NCBI GenBank assembly: GCA_003116975.1
Contig: BGKB01000017.1
Coordinates: 806,001 to 870,000 of the forward strand
DNA from: Aurantiochytrium sp. KH105
Lineage: Eukaryota > Sar > Bigyra > Thraustochytrida > Thraustochytriidae
Reading direction: 5' to 3'
DNA: 64,000 bases
The notes under the pieces: generated by a model
What the model saw: the letters and a program-made list of their open reading frames with translations, nothing else
The model's database searches: none
Told to the model about the DNA's origin: nothing
In this document: positions 1-9,558 of the stretch, piece by piece
How positions within the stretch are numbered: position 1 is the stretch's first letter
Layout: the number at the start of each line of letters is the position of its first letter
Made by a program: the position numbers and the translations under genes

Positions 1-734
1 AAAGTCCTGGGGAAGAAAAGGTCCTCAAGCGCTCCAAATGTTTATTGTTGCATTATCTGCAACGTAGCAACAGTCAATCAACTCGCTCCTGTGGGATTGT
101 CCGCCTGGCAGTCGTGCACGTGCAACGAGATGAGCTTGCTTGTGTCTGGCAAGGAGCAAGCAGGGACGACGACTCTACAAGACTCACGGACTTCATCTCC
201 AGCGATCGTGATGCAAAATTTGTGGTATGATTTCCGCCTCGAGTCTCATTTTTCCCTTTCTCAGAATTGAACATAACGGGGTCAACGTTTTCACAGGGTT
301 TCTTCGCGCCCCCGAGCTGTCTCTCTTTCTTTTCAAGCTTCTCGTTTTGCCTTGGGCCAACGACGGCTTTTCAACTCCGTGTACTACCGCCCTCGCCATC
401 CCAGTCCCACGCTCATGCAGTCCCGAGATATACCGGCGGGGGGTCGTTCATTCATCCACATCAGTCAGTGTTTCCCTGTCGAGCATTTCCGAGCTTCAAC
501 ACCGCAGCTCCAGCCTATCATAGCAAACTGCCAAAGGAAGCCCTTCGCGCGCGAGGTGCCAGAGATCCCGAGCCACGGGCCCGTGCGTGCTCGCGCACGC
601 CTCGCCGCCGCCGAGACTTCGCGACCCCGGTCGCGTGAGCGCCGCGTGTGGAGGCGTCGCGAGAGAAGTAGTTGTAGAAGAAGAAGAAGAAGAAGAAGAA
701 GAAGAAGAACCGCGAGGCGGGCAACGGCGGCGGC
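1..734. other. Intergenic / 5' region of SPG1
   Basis: I see no convincing coding region here. The stretch becomes increasingly GC-rich towards the SPG1 start and ends in a purine-rich GAA/AGA trinucleotide microsatellite at about 671-711, shortly before the ATG. It presumably contains the promoter and 5' untranslated leader of the downstream GTPase gene, but no TATA box is obvious. The short open frames in it have low-complexity, arginine- or serine-rich translations with no recognisable domain. Confidence 0.5.
671..711. repeat. GAA/AGA trinucleotide microsatellite
   Basis: About a dozen consecutive AGA/GAA units lie 25-65 bases upstream of the SPG1 start codon, in the presumed 5' leader. 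The tract is purely purine on the plus strand. Confidence 0.85.
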
Positions 735-1535
735 ATGAAGGCGGGCGAGGAAGACGTGAGCGGCGAGGAGGCCGACCGCAAGGAACAGGACGGGGAAGAG
801 GAGGACGAGGAGGAGGAGGACCTTGATCAGGAGGACTCCCAGGAAGGCGCACCGCTCAAGGCGGAACGGAGACTGAAAGGTGCAGGATCCGCAAAGAGCG
901 CCCGCAACAGTCTTGTCGTCAAGGTGGGCATGGTCGGCGACGCCCAGATCGGCAAGACCTCGCTCATGGTCAGATACGTGGAAGGCAAGTTCGACTCGGA
1001 CTACATCGAGACGCTAGGCGTCAACTTTATGGAAAAGTCTATCACGCTCAAGAACGCCGAGGTGACCTTTTCCATCTGGGACCTCGGTGGCGAGCGCGAA
1101 TTTATCAGCATGCTTCCCCTCGTCTGCAATGACGCGCTCGTCATCCTCTTCATGTTTTCTCTCCCGCAAAAAAGCACCCTCAGCAGCGTGCGCGAGTGGT
1201 ATCGCCAGGTGCGCGGACTGAACAAGCAGGCCTTTGCTTTTTTGATCGGCACGAAGTACGATGTATTCGCCACGCTGCCGCACGAGGAGCAAAAGGAAAT
1301 CACCAAGCAGGCGCGTAAGTACGCCCGCGCGATGAAAGCTCCGCTCATTTTCAGTTCCGCATCGCACTCGATCAACGTGCAGAAGATCTTTAAGCTTATT
1401 TTTGGCAAGATCTTTAACGTCGATGCCAAGGTCCCGGAGATCAAAAAGGTGGGCGACCCCATCATAGAATACATGCCGCAGCCGGAAAAGGCCAGTGCCG
1501 CTGCCTCCGAAACCTCATCGACCGCTTCCAGCTGA
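735..1535 (+). CDS. SPG1: Spg1/Tem1-family Ras-like GTPase
   Basis: This 266-residue protein is a small GTPase of the Spg1/Tem1 family, which triggers the septation initiation / mitotic exit network at the spindle pole in fungi and is also conserved in many protists. Residues 1-58 are a very acidic, Glu/Asp-rich extension absent from most family members. The G domain follows, with P-loop GDAQIGKTS (about 68-76), the family-typical switch I region around TLGVNFMEKSI, the switch II motif WDLGGERE, and the G4 motif GTKYD (about 173-177) in place of Ras NKxD, which is normal for this family. The block SMLPLVCNDA is also characteristic of Spg1. No C-terminal prenylation Cys is visible. The start is the first ATG after the GAA repeat. 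The gene converges on the large phosphatase gene, whose stop lies only about 40 bases away. Family assignment is strong; the pathway role is inherited from the family. Confidence 0.93.
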   Translation: MKAGEEDVSGEEADRKEQDGEEEDEEEEDLDQEDSQEGAPLKAERRLKGAGSAKSARNSLVVKVGMVGDAQIGKTSLMVRYVEGKFDSDYIETLGVNFMEKSITLKNAEVTFSIWDLGGEREFISMLPLVCNDALVILFMFSLPQKSTLSSVREWYRQVRGLNKQAFAFLIGTKYDVFATLPHEEQKEITKQARKYARAMKAPLIFSSASHSINVQKIFKLIFGKIFNVDAKVPEIKKVGDPIIEYMPQPEKASAAASETSSTASS

Positions 1536-1576
1536 ATATACAAAATGTCACATATTATGATACCTTTGCCTCTTCT

Positions 1577-4500
1577 TCAGTCGTCTCCGTCGCTAAAATC
1601 CCAATCGGAACCAGAACCATCTCCGTCATTGCCGCCCTCGTCCTTACTGTCACCGTCTGCGTCTCCATCTGCGTCTGCGTCTACGGCATTCTCGCCGGCT
1701 TCGGCTTGCTTCGTGACCGCATTTTCCGGGCCTCCGCCATTCTCCTCATTGCTGCTGGTTGGAACATTTTCGACGACCGCCGATGTAGCAGCTGCCGTAG
1801 CAGCTTTCACTTCGACGGGAGCTTGCTGTTGAGCAGAAACAGAGTCGGTGGCAGGGGCGGTATCCTGCGAGGCGCTGGGCGGCGCGCTTGATGCAACAGG
1901 CGGAGCAGGAGGTAGCGAGTCGCCTGCGTCGGGTCCGAATAGCTGCGATATGGATGTCTTTTCCTTTGTGTGGTCTGGCTGGCGATAAAAGGGCTTAAGA
2001 AAGTACGAATTCTGCAGGTTACTCTCTTGCATGAACTTGCGCAGACTCTGGCGCGTTCCCGGCAACGTCCAGCGAGAGCCGTAGTGGCCCGATTCTTCTG
2101 TAAAAACGTAGCGGTCGTCCTCCGGCGAGTATCGTACATAACCGGCCGCGACCGTTCCATACGTTCCCTCGCGCTCGTCTCCAAGATGATGAGAATGCAT
2201 GTAGTCTGTCGATGCATCGCCCAGCTTGTCAATGTAAAACAGCGAAGTGGTGATAGCATAGCCTGCAGAAGCATGCTGCGATAGTGTAGCGGTCTCTGTA
2301 AGATCCAAGAGGGCCTCGTCGTCGCAAGGCATGAGGTTGAACACCGTGCTGAGAATCTTGCGGAATTTGGCAGACGTGTCGTCGGGTGGTTGCAAGGCCG
2401 TGTCCATTTCACAAGGTGGGAAAAAGGCAAGGACACGCAGCTCGAAGTCAAAGACGTATGGTGTCTGATTTTGGCCGAATCCTTGCGGGTGTAGCTTCAG
2501 CCACCGAGACAGCTCCCGGCTCGCCTTTGGGAGGCTCGCGAGTCCAGGACGCTGCTCATTGTCCGCGACGCAGATCCTTGGATGGACAGCGCGCAAGTTC
2601 TTGGCATGCTGCTGCAGCTGTTGCAGCGACTGTTGCATAGAGTATGCCTCGCTCATGTTGCGTCGCGCCTCGCTCGTGACCACACGTACGAGGTGCCGTA
2701 AGAGACCTTGCAAGGCGTGCACCGGATTCACAGGTCGCGACAGCACGTCGCCGCTCCTGTTGCCATCTCCGTTACCGAGGTAAAATGCACTGTACACACT
2801 TGCACTCGCACTGTTACTGCTCGTCATGCTCGCCACCTCGGCGTTCACCAGGCGATTCGGCGAGATGCCGGGCGCGACGGTGGCACTGCTGCCATGCTGC
2901 TGCGCAACGCTCTCAATGGCGCGACTCACCGCGAGCGGACCGACACCAGATACAGCAAAGCTCATGCCCGTGCTCGGGTTGTCTGCGGGGAGAACCATGG
3001 TCGCTGCAGAAACGGCGAGTCCGTCTGGCCCGCTTGCTACGCCGCCGGAAATGCTGCTCGAACGTTTTGGCGCAAAGTCGTCCGCATCCGGGCTCATGCA
3101 GTCCGGCGAGAGGAGCGGCATCGGCGCGCCAAGAGGTTCAGGCCCGGGACCGCCTTGCTGGGCCACATGCAAAGCAGTGAGCGAGGCTGGACTGTCATGG
3201 CTACCTCCAAAATAGGTGGACGTTTCTCCGCGAAGCGATTTTGACACTCGTGCACGCTCGGGACGTGAGTCCATAGTGCGCACAAAGCGATCAATGGTGC
3301 CTCGAGAGAGCAAACGCGACCCGCTGCCCGAGTCTTGCGCGGAGGAGTCCAGTTCGCCCCCGACGCTCGCCATGGAAAGATTGTCCGATGACGACGCCCC
3401 TTCCTCGTCCGTGGAACGCTCTTCGTCACTGCAAATCTCGCTACGCCTGCGATTTGCCCCTTCGTTAGCACCGCGCCGCGAGCTTCTCCAAAATTGCCGC
3501 GACGAACTGCTCGAGCGGCCATTTCCGCCCTCGTTATCGTCTGCGCCTCCACTTCCCTCGATGACGGAATGACCACGCGCCCCGCGACGTTCTCGATCGT
3601 GACGCGCGCGTCGAAGCAGCGAGGACATTTTGGCGGTGGCGGCGTTAGCACAGTCTAGCGTGAAGAGTACTGTATTCTGCACTCTTGAACCTGTGCCTTG
3701 CCATCCATTTGATGGAGACTTGCTGCGCTCGGGAGATCGTGACACTGTGCCGTCTGGGCCAGGGTCGTGGGACTGCCACGAACGCAGATTGCTCGCTCGT
3801 CGAGACTGCTGCAGCACCTGGGCGCGCGGCGAAGCTACAGATGTGGATCCTGCGCTACTCACACTACAGCTCGAGTGGGACTGAGGGGAAAGTCGAGATC
3901 GACGAGCTTGTTGCTGCGTGGTGCCCTCGCGACATGAAACCGGTCGCGTGGATCCACGACCGGAGCGCACCGTGCCATCCGCTGCAATGTCGAGCATCTG
4001 CGTTGAGAGGCTTGAAAGACCAGGGGACAAGGCGCCACTGGGCGAGGGCGGCGGGCCTGAGAGCGGCGCCGACACGGGCGACCGCGAACCCGAGACATCT
4101 GCCTTGGGAGAACTCGCATCGCTCGTCAAATCTCTCGTGCTCGAGCTTCGTGGATTTTCTTCTCGAATTTTGCGTCGCCACGACTGGATGCGTTCTGCGG
4201 CGCGCTTGGAGTTGGCAAGCTCCTTGCGCACGCGCGATCCTCGAAAGGCGGCCGTAAGTTTGGTTGAGGCGGAATCCTGACGCGCGCGACGCAAAATGCT
4301 CATTTGCGTACCGATGAGCGCGCTGCTAAAGTGCATGGCATATGTTGCCACATCGCGCACATGGCCCGTCACCTGCGGCTGAACGAGTAGCTGGTCGCAA
4401 ATCTCGGATGCAGTGTCTTCTGCCACCATGAGCACCAGACGTGCAGCGCAGACTTGGCCCAATCGTTGAATTCTCGCATCGCACTTGATGTTCGGTGGGA

Positions 4501-7500
4501 AGCTCTCGAGGTAGCCCAACAATTCCACAGCAGAGGATTGATCGAGATTCTCAAGGGCTGCCTTTTCACGCGCGCCGCCCTCTAGCAGCTGCGAGAACTG
4601 CCGGTACGCGCTGTCGGATACCGTCATTGTATTTTCGCGTCGCAAACCAAGCTTGGCCAAGAGAAGAAGAAGGTCTATTGTTGCGCTGCGTCGTCTACGG
4701 TGACGTTTCTGTCGCCCGGCTACCTCCATGTATGTGGGTCGCGGCTTGCCGGCGCCCGTACCCAGCGTTGAACCTGAAAGGTCTTCACTAGGATCTGGGG
4801 TGTCGTTGATGATGTCGAGTTGAGGCATTTCTCGAATTGGTCGACGGCTCTTACCCGAAGCGTTTGTCAGCGTGGGCGACCCTGTGGCGTTCGGCGCGGC
4901 CGTCGACACGGACAAAGGTCGGCCTGGTGTTCGTGTACCAACTGCGAATCGAACCTTGGGCGGGGCAGCGGCGTCACATGCGAGCAAGGAGGATCCTGGA
5001 GGACTCGCAAGCAAGTCATCATCCGAGTCTTCTTGTGTCTGAATCTTGGGTGGAGAAGGCAACAATGACGAGTGAGGCGAGCCCTCGTCTGCCGACCCAC
5101 GCATGGAAAAGGACCCGCTGTGCGGTGACTCTGGCGAGGAAAGCAAGGCGGCAATGTTGATTTCTTCGCGCGTCGATCGTTGCCTCTGGTGCACACCACT
5201 GGCGCTGGTGCCGTTGAAGGAAGAAGAGGGCCGAAGCATTTCGAGGTCAATGGATCCTCGCCGCGCAGCATTTGAAGCAGAGACTTCGTCGTTCTCCGTC
5301 TCGGCCGCCGCTGCAGCCGTGGCCGCAGTGGCCGCTGAGGCGGCGGCAGCAAGGGCCGTCAGATTGTCCTTTGCAGAAGGCGTTGCCAAATTTAAAGTGA
5401 CTTCTCCTAATTTGGTCGATGTGCACTGGCGAACCTCATCGAGCGCGTGCTTGTATTCTGCATCGAGATTGGCCAATATGGTGTCGAGTCCCGTGTCACG
5501 CTGGAGCAATCGCATAAACTCAGGGCTGTGAATGGGAAAGCCTGTGAACTTTTCCAATACGCCGCCAACGTGCTGCAGCGAGCGCTGAAGCCCGGCAAGT
5601 CCCATGGCGCTGGGATCATCGATGCCTTCCGGATTGCATACAAAGCGACGCATCATACGGAGTGCTTGTCGCAGACCTTTGAAAGCGTTTCCCGCGGCGA
5701 TTCCTTTTGGTTTGTGGGCAAGCCAATGAGAAACAATTTGTTCGTCCGTGGGCGTCATGGCGTAGCCCATGAGGACCTTGCCCACGACGTTGGTAGCCGC
5801 AGTTTTGTCTTCCGATTCCGGATCAACTTCGGCGGGCTTTTCCTGGGAAGCGCTTCCCGGCGCAGGTGAAACGGGTCGAGGGGTGCCGTGCGCAGCAGCA
5901 CCCGAAGAGTGCGGTTCACGGTCGACACCGGACAATGTCTCTGCCTTGGCGCTTGACGACGTGAGTTCCCCTTGTGCCGCGGCCTCGGCTGCAGCCTCCA
6001 TATTGATGAGGTCCATGTCGATGCTATAGATTGTCGAGCTCGATGTTCGAAAACGGCGCAAGGAGCCTTGATGGGAATTGCGATTGCCGGGAGTATTGTC
6101 ATCGTGACTCATTCCAGCAAGCACGGGGCTCACGCGCCGCTTGGGATTGGCCCCTGGCGCGGCAGCATCGGCCCCAAAGCTTCGTCCCTCAAGCCCGGAA
6201 GGAGTACTGGACGCAGAGGATGAGGACGAGGACGAACGCATCGAGGAAAATGTCGCAACCGTGCCGCTAGACTGATGTCGCTGCAAGACTGGTCGTTTTC
6301 TTGCTCCTTGGAGAATACTTGGGCCAGTTGCACTTGCACTGCTGCCATCTCCGTCATCGCCATTTCCGTCGCTGGTACCCGTCGCCTTCGCGTTGGCGCC
6401 AGCAGACGTGGATTCAGAGCCCGTATCTCCAGCACTGAGGAGTGGTGTGCTCGTGGATGAGCGCGAGGGTCCGTGGCCATGGTGGGAGGTAGAGCTGTTG
6501 CTTGCCTGCTTAAGCGCCGCGCTGTTCGAGCTCGGAGGCGGCGTTTCGCGGCCGTTGCCACTCAACGAGGAAGACGTCTCGTCGTCGAGCGAGGTGCCGC
6601 TTATGCTCATGAGTCGTGCAGAGACCCACTTGCTCTGTAAAGGGTGCTCCTCGTGATCATGGGACGAGAAGGGATCTTCCATTGCCAGATGCTGGAGAAT
6701 CTGTTCATCAGCGACCTGGCCATTGGCGCCGAGAAGGGGCGGGCCCGCTTCGTGGAGGTCTGCATGCGCGTCCATAGCAGCATCTTCGTCGACACTTGGT
6801 AAAGAGACCAGCTTGGGCTGCACATTTCCAGCAAGGCTGTCGACGGGAGAGGGATCCGTGTCAAGGTTACTCTGCGAGCGCTTCATGGGTACCTCGCTGC
6901 GCTCGGTGAGCGCAGCGTCATCCGCCGAAGTTGCATGAATGAGCTGTTTCTTCTTTTTGGATCGCACAGATTGCAGAGCGCTTTGTTCCTGAAGAATCGT
7001 GGAAATAAAATGGCTCGCCTTGGAGCTTGTCTCGAGTTCGTAGTTGTAGTTGTCGGGCGGCGTCTCAAACAAAACTTGGTTAAGCGCGGTTCGCGTTGCT
7101 TGCGTGCGCGGAGTTTGTTTGCCGAGAAACTCGGAGATGCGGGCTGCAGCTTCGGGACGCGAGAGATCTGGGTCGCAGCCTAGGTGCTCGAATAGTTCGA
7201 GCTGCTCGCGGAAGCCAAGGTTTGGGGAGACCTGGCTACGGATGCTTTGCAAACGCTCGATCACCTCTGCGGCCGTGGGATGCGGGTCTTCAGCATACAT
7301 GACATAGGCGGCGCAGATGGTCGCACTGCGACTGACGCCACCTTCGCAGTGCACGAGTACGCGGCCTTGTTGTTCAAAGGCTTGATCGATAAAGGACAGA
7401 GCGTTCTCGAGCTCGCCTAGAATAAAGGCCTCGGGGGTGTCGTCGACACGAACAATTTGATAGCTAAAGGACTCTCTAAACAGAGCGGGCATGCCATTGC

Positions 7501-7780
7501 CGACGGTGAGGACGTGCGTGATGCCCTTGCTCTTGAGCAGTTCCTCGTTCCCGGCCTCAAGCATGCTACTGAGGAAGAGTTTGCCCGGGATGATCTCGTC
7601 CAGCTTGCCGGTGTCCTCGAGGCCGCCCGTAAGCTCTACGGCGCCCGATACGGCATCCTGCACGGCGTCTTGGCCTGTGGTGGTGATGGCGGCGGAGTCA
7701 GCAGCAGTGGCAGCATCGGCAGCAGCAGCAGCAGCCGCTGATGCGGAGGCGCTTTCCCCTCCCGTAGTGGCTGCCGCCAT
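1577..7780 (-). CDS. Very large protein with N-terminal dual-specificity phosphatase domain and IQ-like motifs
   Basis: A single uninterrupted 2067-residue frame. After an Ala-rich N-terminus (1-60), residues about 62-205 form a dual-specificity phosphatase (DSPc) domain beginning KLFLSSMLEAGNEELL, with the active-site loop VHCEGGVSRSAT (catalytic Cys145, Arg151) and a candidate general acid at Asp113/114, so it looks catalytically competent. The rest has no family I recognise: long Ser/Thr-rich linkers, a helical block near 650-800, and a pair of IQ-type calmodulin-binding motifs near residue 1180 (around AAFRGSRVRKEL and AERIQSWRRKIREE). A globular region follows at about 1700-1940, rich in aromatics, then an acidic tail. 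Atypical DSPs are usually 150-400 residues, so this fusion is unusual. It is transcribed away from the UBX gene and converges on SPG1. Phosphatase activity is inferred from motifs; the substrate is unknown. Confidence 0.85.
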   Translation of the reverse strand: MAAATTGGESASASAAAAAAADAATAADSAAITTTGQDAVQDAVSGAVELTGGLEDTGKLDEIIPGKLFLSSMLEAGNEELLKSKGITHVLTVGNGMPALFRESFSYQIVRVDDTPEAFILGELENALSFIDQAFEQQGRVLVHCEGGVSRSATICAAYVMYAEDPHPTAAEVIERLQSIRSQVSPNLGFREQLELFEHLGCDPDLSRPEAAARISEFLGKQTPRTQATRTALNQVLFETPPDNYNYELETSSKASHFISTILQEQSALQSVRSKKKKQLIHATSADDAALTERSEVPMKRSQSNLDTDPSPVDSLAGNVQPKLVSLPSVDEDAAMDAHADLHEAGPPLLGANGQVADEQILQHLAMEDPFSSHDHEEHPLQSKWVSARLMSISGTSLDDETSSSLSGNGRETPPPSSNSAALKQASNSSTSHHGHGPSRSSTSTPLLSAGDTGSESTSAGANAKATGTSDGNGDDGDGSSASATGPSILQGARKRPVLQRHQSSGTVATFSSMRSSSSSSSASSTPSGLEGRSFGADAAAPGANPKRRVSPVLAGMSHDDNTPGNRNSHQGSLRRFRTSSSTIYSIDMDLINMEAAAEAAAQGELTSSSAKAETLSGVDREPHSSGAAAHGTPRPVSPAPGSASQEKPAEVDPESEDKTAATNVVGKVLMGYAMTPTDEQIVSHWLAHKPKGIAAGNAFKGLRQALRMMRRFVCNPEGIDDPSAMGLAGLQRSLQHVGGVLEKFTGFPIHSPEFMRLLQRDTGLDTILANLDAEYKHALDEVRQCTSTKLGEVTLNLATPSAKDNLTALAAAASAATAATAAAAAETENDEVSASNAARRGSIDLEMLRPSSSFNGTSASGVHQRQRSTREEINIAALLSSPESPHSGSFSMRGSADEGSPHSSLLPSPPKIQTQEDSDDDLLASPPGSSLLACDAAAPPKVRFAVGTRTPGRPLSVSTAAPNATGSPTLTNASGKSRRPIREMPQLDIINDTPDPSEDLSGSTLGTGAGKPRPTYMEVAGRQKRHRRRRSATIDLLLLLAKLGLRRENTMTVSDSAYRQFSQLLEGGAREKAALENLDQSSAVELLGYLESFPPNIKCDARIQRLGQVCAARLVLMVAEDTASEICDQLLVQPQVTGHVRDVATYAMHFSSALIGTQMSILRRARQDSASTKLTAAFRGSRVRKELANSKRAAERIQSWRRKIREENPRSSSTRDLTSDASSPKADVSGSRSPVSAPLSGPPPSPSGALSPGLSSLSTQMLDIAADGTVRSGRGSTRPVSCREGTTQQQARRSRLSPQSHSSCSVSSAGSTSVASPRAQVLQQSRRASNLRSWQSHDPGPDGTVSRSPERSKSPSNGWQGTGSRVQNTVLFTLDCANAATAKMSSLLRRARHDRERRGARGHSVIEGSGGADDNEGGNGRSSSSSRQFWRSSRRGANEGANRRRSEICSDEERSTDEEGASSSDNLSMASVGGELDSSAQDSGSGSRLLSRGTIDRFVRTMDSRPERARVSKSLRGETSTYFGGSHDSPASLTALHVAQQGGPGPEPLGAPMPLLSPDCMSPDADDFAPKRSSSISGGVASGPDGLAVSAATMVLPADNPSTGMSFAVSGVGPLAVSRAIESVAQQHGSSATVAPGISPNRLVNAEVASMTSSNSASASVYSAFYLGNGDGNRSGDVLSRPVNPVHALQGLLRHLVRVVTSEARRNMSEAYSMQQSLQQLQQHAKNLRAVHPRICVADNEQRPGLASLPKASRELSRWLKLHPQGFGQNQTPYVFDFELRVLAFFPPCEMDTALQPPDDTSAKFRKILSTVFNLMPCDDEALLDLTETATLSQHASAGYAITTSLFYIDKLGDASTDYMHSHHLGDEREGTYGTVAAGYVRYSPEDDRYVFTEESGHYGSRWTLPGTRQSLRKFMQESNLQNSYFLKPFYRQPDHTKEKTSISQLFGPDAGDSLPPAPPVASSAPPSASQDTAPATDSVSAQQQAPVEVKAATAAATSAVVENVPTSSNEENGGGPENAVTKQAEAGENAVDADADGDADGDSKDEGGNDGDGSGSDWDFSDGDD

Positions 7781-7983
7781 CGTGCCTGCAAGCGCGCAGG
7801 TTTGGGTTCTGTCGAGTTGTTGGTGCGGCGGCTTTCACTGCAAAAAAAGATGGACGTGGAGGTCCTGCACTCCAAGCAGGCACGCCGCGAGCACACCCGC
7901 GAGCGGTCGCGTAGAAGCGACGGAAGAAGTCGCCTCGCCTCGCAATGAAACGCAACGCAACGCAACGCAACGCCTCGCCTCGC

Positions 7984-8005
7984 CTCGCAACACGCGTGTT
8001 GCGAG
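7984..8005. repeat. Perfect 22-base palindrome
   Basis: The half-site CTCGCAACACG is followed directly by its exact reverse complement with no spacer; the flanking bases do not pair. It overlaps the end of a CGCCT/CGCAA pentamer tract. It could be a site for a dimeric DNA-binding protein or a chance product of the repeat. Confidence 0.75.
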
Positions 8006-8168
8006 ACGCAGACGGTCTCAGGTCAGGAGCGCGCGCCTCGGCTCGGGTTTGCGGGTTTGGATGAACCGAGCAAAGCAGAAAAAGAAGAAACAAACAAAGA
8101 AACAAAGAAAGAAAGAAAGAAAGAAAGAAAAGAAAAGCGAAAGAAAAAAAAGCCAGATTTGGGGGTCT

Positions 8169-8271
8169 GGTTTTGAACATGGTTTTGAACACGGTTTTGA
8201 ACATGACAAAAGATCATAAAAAGGGCGTTTGAACTTCATGGTTTTGAACAAGGCTCAAGTTGTTTTGAACA
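8169..8271. repeat. GGTTTTGAACA element array
   Basis: Three copies of a 12-base unit GGTTTTGAACAY lie head to tail at 8169, 8181 and 8193. Further copies of the core occur at 8240 (GGTTTTGAACA) and 8261 (TGTTTTGAACA), with a degenerate copy near 8226. All are in the same orientation, within the divergent promoter region. Confidence 0.8.
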
Positions 8272-8582
8272 GCGAGAGAGAGAATTTGAGAGAGACTCGG
8301 AGAGCGCGGCCAGATCCAAGACGTTCGTTCACTCGCGCGAGCCCCGCACGCCCGAACGTCGCGAGAGCGCGAGCGAGCGCGCGCTCGAGGAGCAGCAGAG
8401 CGCCAGAGAAAAGGTCGCAGCAGGGCTTTGCGCGGACGCCGCGCAGGAGCGCAAGAGCGAGGATCCTTCTTTATCCTGGATCTTCTTCGCCGAGGCGCGC
8501 GAGTTGAGCACGGAGGGCGAAGAGGACGCGAAGCCGGACGTCAAGGGCGCGTGCGAGAAAAGCGGGGACGGGAGTGAGCAAG

Positions 8583-9558
8583 ATGCCCAACATCGTCTCG
8601 CTTGACGCGCTCAAAAACAAGGGCGGAGACGCTGAGGGCGGCAACAGCGGCAGCGGCGCCGGCGGCAACGAGTACTATGCGGGCGGCGCCGGCAGCAACG
8701 GCGGCGGCGGTAGGTAAGTAGCTCCCATTTTTCTGAGGCCAAGGCAGCTAGCTTCGAGGTCGCACGACACCCGGACTGGACGCCACGAATTTCAGGTGTT
8801 CATGAATGAACGAAAAAACGAATGAGTGAGTGAGTTTGACTGACCAGCGGAGGGACATTTGTCTGCCTTCGTATTCATCTTTTCACAGTGGCCAAAATGT
8901 CGTCGTTCCTGGCGAAGGCGGTGACGGCAACGCGGTAAACAGAATCTTCCAGCGGGCAGCGGCGGAAAGCGAGGCCATGGGCACCGATTTGGGCGATGCG
9001 CCAACGACAACCCTGACCATGTACCGCAACGGTTTCGTGGTGGGCGATGGGCCCTTTCGCGAGCTTGGCGTGCCGGCGAATGACCAGTTCTTGGCAAGCA
9101 TCTCGGAGGGATTTTGCCCAAGTGAACTGGTGGTAAACGGGCAGCCGGCGGCCCTAAAGATCAACGACAAGCGCAGCGAGGACTATGTGCCGCCGCCGTA
9201 TGTAGCCTTTAGCGGAGGCGGGCAGTCCGCCGGCGGAGCAATCTCAACCTCGGACTCATCAGTCATCACGCCTTCGGAGGCCAAGGCTGACGCCGTCACC
9301 GTGGACGAGAATGAGCCAAAGATTCGCGTGCAGGTTATTTTTGCGCACAATCGCAAGCGCCAGGTCTTTAACTTTAATAAGACGCACACTGTGCGTGATC
9401 TCATTAGCGTTGTGGACGCCTCGGGCAACGTGTCTTCGGCGTACCAGCTCCTTCATTCTGTGCGTGGTCCTCCCAAGCCCGTGTCTGGCGACCAGTTCAG
9501 CTTGACGCTCGTTGACGCGGGCATTGCTGGCGCTGCAGTGACTGTAAAGACCTTGTAA
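8583..9558 (+). CDS. NSFL1C: p47/Shp1-type SEP-UBX cofactor of Cdc48/p97 (two exons, intron 8714-8888)
   Basis: Exon 1 (8583-8713) starts MPNIVSLDALK and ends in a Gly-rich NEYYAGG segment typical of the region before the SEP domain of p47/Shp1. The exon boundary reads AG|GTAAGT at 8713/8714 and TTTTCACAG at 8888; splicing joins AG to T to make Ser and continues SGQNVVVPGE, the conserved p47 block. Exon 2 is 8889-9558. The spliced protein is 266 residues: SEP domain at about 84-135 (core LTMYRNGFVVGDGPFREL, then the LASISEGFCPSEL block) and UBX domain at about 190-266. It lacks the N-terminal UBA domain of animal p47, so it is a short form unless further upstream exons exist. Family members recruit Cdc48/p97 to membrane fusion and ubiquitin-dependent processes. 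This is the only intron inside coding sequence that I can support in the window. Confidence 0.9.

Larger units (their letters stand above)
7781..8582. promoter_or_regulatory. Divergent intergenic region between the large phosphatase and the UBX gene
   Basis: About 800 bases separate the start of the large phosphatase (-) from the start of the p47/UBX gene (+). They contain pentanucleotide repeats (CGCAA and CGCCT units, about 7931-7990), a perfect 22-base palindrome at 7984-8005, an A/G-rich tract with AAAG units (about 8080-8152), and an array of GGTTTTGAACA elements (8169-8271). I see no coding region. A shared bidirectional promoter is the natural reading, but that is inference. Confidence 0.6.
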
